Part shown: piece after piece, positions 62,998 through 64,000 of the stretch
Numbering within the stretch: position 1 is the first letter of the stretch
Layout of the letters: every line of letters begins with the position of its first letter
NCBI GenBank assembly: GCA_021234155.1
Contig: JAJEKV010000080.1
Coordinates: forward strand, 4,982,112 to 5,046,111
Direction of reading: 5' to 3'
DNA length: 64,000 nucleotides
Source of the DNA: Isoetes taiwanensis
Lineage: Eukaryota; Streptophyta; Lycopodiopsida; Isoetales; Isoetaceae
Notes under the pieces: generated by a model
Told to the model about the DNA's origin: nothing
Database searches by the model: none
The model's input: the letters and a program-made list of their open reading frames with translations, nothing else
Position numbers and translations under genes: made by a program

Positions 62998-63570
62998 TTA
63001 CATTCGTAAGAAGATTATATAAGAACAAGTAATACTAGATGAGGTGGATGGAAGACCCTCCAACCTCATCCTTTTCATCACTAGACAATCTAGTCCATGT
63101 ACTGGGTCATATAATCTGTCTTTGACTTCAAAAAAAAAGGATATTTTGGGATGGATAGAACATCCTTGAAGACTAGTTGACACCTTTTCCATATTGTCCA
63201 ACAAACTCAGGCTCTTGTAAAAAAAAAATCTAACTGCCTTGGCAATAATCTAAGGAGAGCTTACTTACTGGTCAAAACTGAGAGTGAAACCATGTCCAAG
63301 TGGGCTGAACATGAGCATACAACATAGAACAGTGCTCGTTGGACTCAAACATTGACCTGCATATCGAGTAAAGTGGAGGTATCATCTTTACATGAATGGA
63401 CAACGAACGACAAACAATGTGCCAGAGAAGCAGTAACTGCTTAGAAATAATGTTTGGGTCCCAACTTAGGTGATGAAACTTTTCCATCAACGATATACCT
63501 TGTACATGCAGAGGATGAGCAAACCTCTCCATCCCCCGGCCAAATCTAAACATATGTAATTGTGTTTCAC
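62998..63570 (-). mobile_element. LINE C-terminal fragment
   Basis: The minus-strand frame 63272-63643 reads KQLLLLWHIVCRSLSIHVKM followed by PPLYSICRSMFESNEHCSM and VQPTWTWFHSQF. This is the pattern of the RT-linked zinc finger (W..L...L.......C..C....ES.EH....C) with some cysteines lost. The frame at 62998-63204 (LDNMEKVSTSLQGC) continues the same coding direction after a break. Confidence 0.5.
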
Positions 63571-64000
63571 ATTTTTCTTTTTTCTTTTTTATTTTTATTT
63601 TCGTGGTTCTGCGCCGCAATCTAGACTCTTTCGTTATTGACACGTATTCCTCTTAGCGACCACCAGAGGACACGCGATGTGTGTGGCGATGCTTTTGGCG
63701 CCGGACTGAAGATCCAGCCTCTCGGATTCGATAATATGGAGCAACCCAAGTACTGTCGGGAAGTGAAGCATCAACCCTGCAGGTTTTCTGAGGGGCGGAT
63801 TCTACATGCAATAGTGCCGATTGCTTGCATGGCAAAATTGTCCTGCTGGATTTTTTTGAGCGATTTTCCTGTGATTCTCTAAAGTTATGCAGAAAACCAA
63901 CACAAAATTCTTGTACCTACAGGTCTTGCTTACCCGCTGTTGCGTGAGTGCACAATACGGGACGATTAGGTAGAAAACTTCACTTGGTTCTTTTTTTTTC
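63571..64000. other. Window end, unassigned
   Basis: A T-rich stretch at 63573-63600 is followed by GC-richer sequence with a plus-strand open frame of 81 codons (63637-63882). It resembles nothing I recognise, and I do not call it a gene. Confidence 0.3.

Overview
This is an intron-rich, repeat-rich piece of a plant nuclear genome. No bacterial gene architecture is present. The host genes are plant-type LRR-malectin receptor kinases (LRR-VIII class) with phase-matched, mostly 72-bp LRR exons. The rest is mainly non-LTR retrotransposon debris, a Helitron helicase relic, a miniature LTR element and microsatellites. Very long introns full of LINEs point to a large-genome vascular plant. A fern, lycophyte or gymnosperm seems plausible, but the species cannot be fixed from sequence alone.

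The main result is one receptor kinase gene, called RLK1 here, that fills most of the window on the minus strand. Its start codon is at 53067 and its stop at 2152. I could place 24 exons totalling 2952 nt (983 codons plus stop), and every junction agrees in phase. They encode a signal peptide, cysteine-containing cap, about 12 LRRs, a split malectin domain, one membrane segment and a complete kinase. Sixteen introns are 60-161 bp. Seven are 1.0-13.8 kb, and nearly everything else between 2.1 and 53 kb lies inside those seven.

Layout: 1-1820 is a degenerate GAATCT repeat downstream of RLK1. 2152-3629 holds the kinase exons. 3630-17412 is intron 18, with a LINE inserted in a Helitron, a minisatellite and a dispersed 450-bp repeat. 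17413-23704 holds the malectin and last LRR exons, separated by a LINE island at 18.3-22.2 kb. 23705-28544 contains a decayed LINE. 28545-36099 has five LRR exons flanking a LINE with clear target-site duplications. 36100-48278 is intron 7, with a palindrome-rich element and a TRIM-like LTR element. 48279-53067 holds the 5' exons.

Head-to-head with RLK1 is a paralogue on the plus strand, RLK2 (56129 onward). Its first 12 exons match RLK1 exons 1-12 one for one, but with short introns. It then runs into LINE-filled sequence and leaves the window before any malectin or kinase exon. The 3-kb intergenic space holds a tandem duplication of the RLK2 upstream region with exons 1-2. The outer copy is a broken pseudogene with its own later insertions. 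Both receptors would be plasma-membrane proteins sensing an extracellular ligand; the ligand cannot be inferred.
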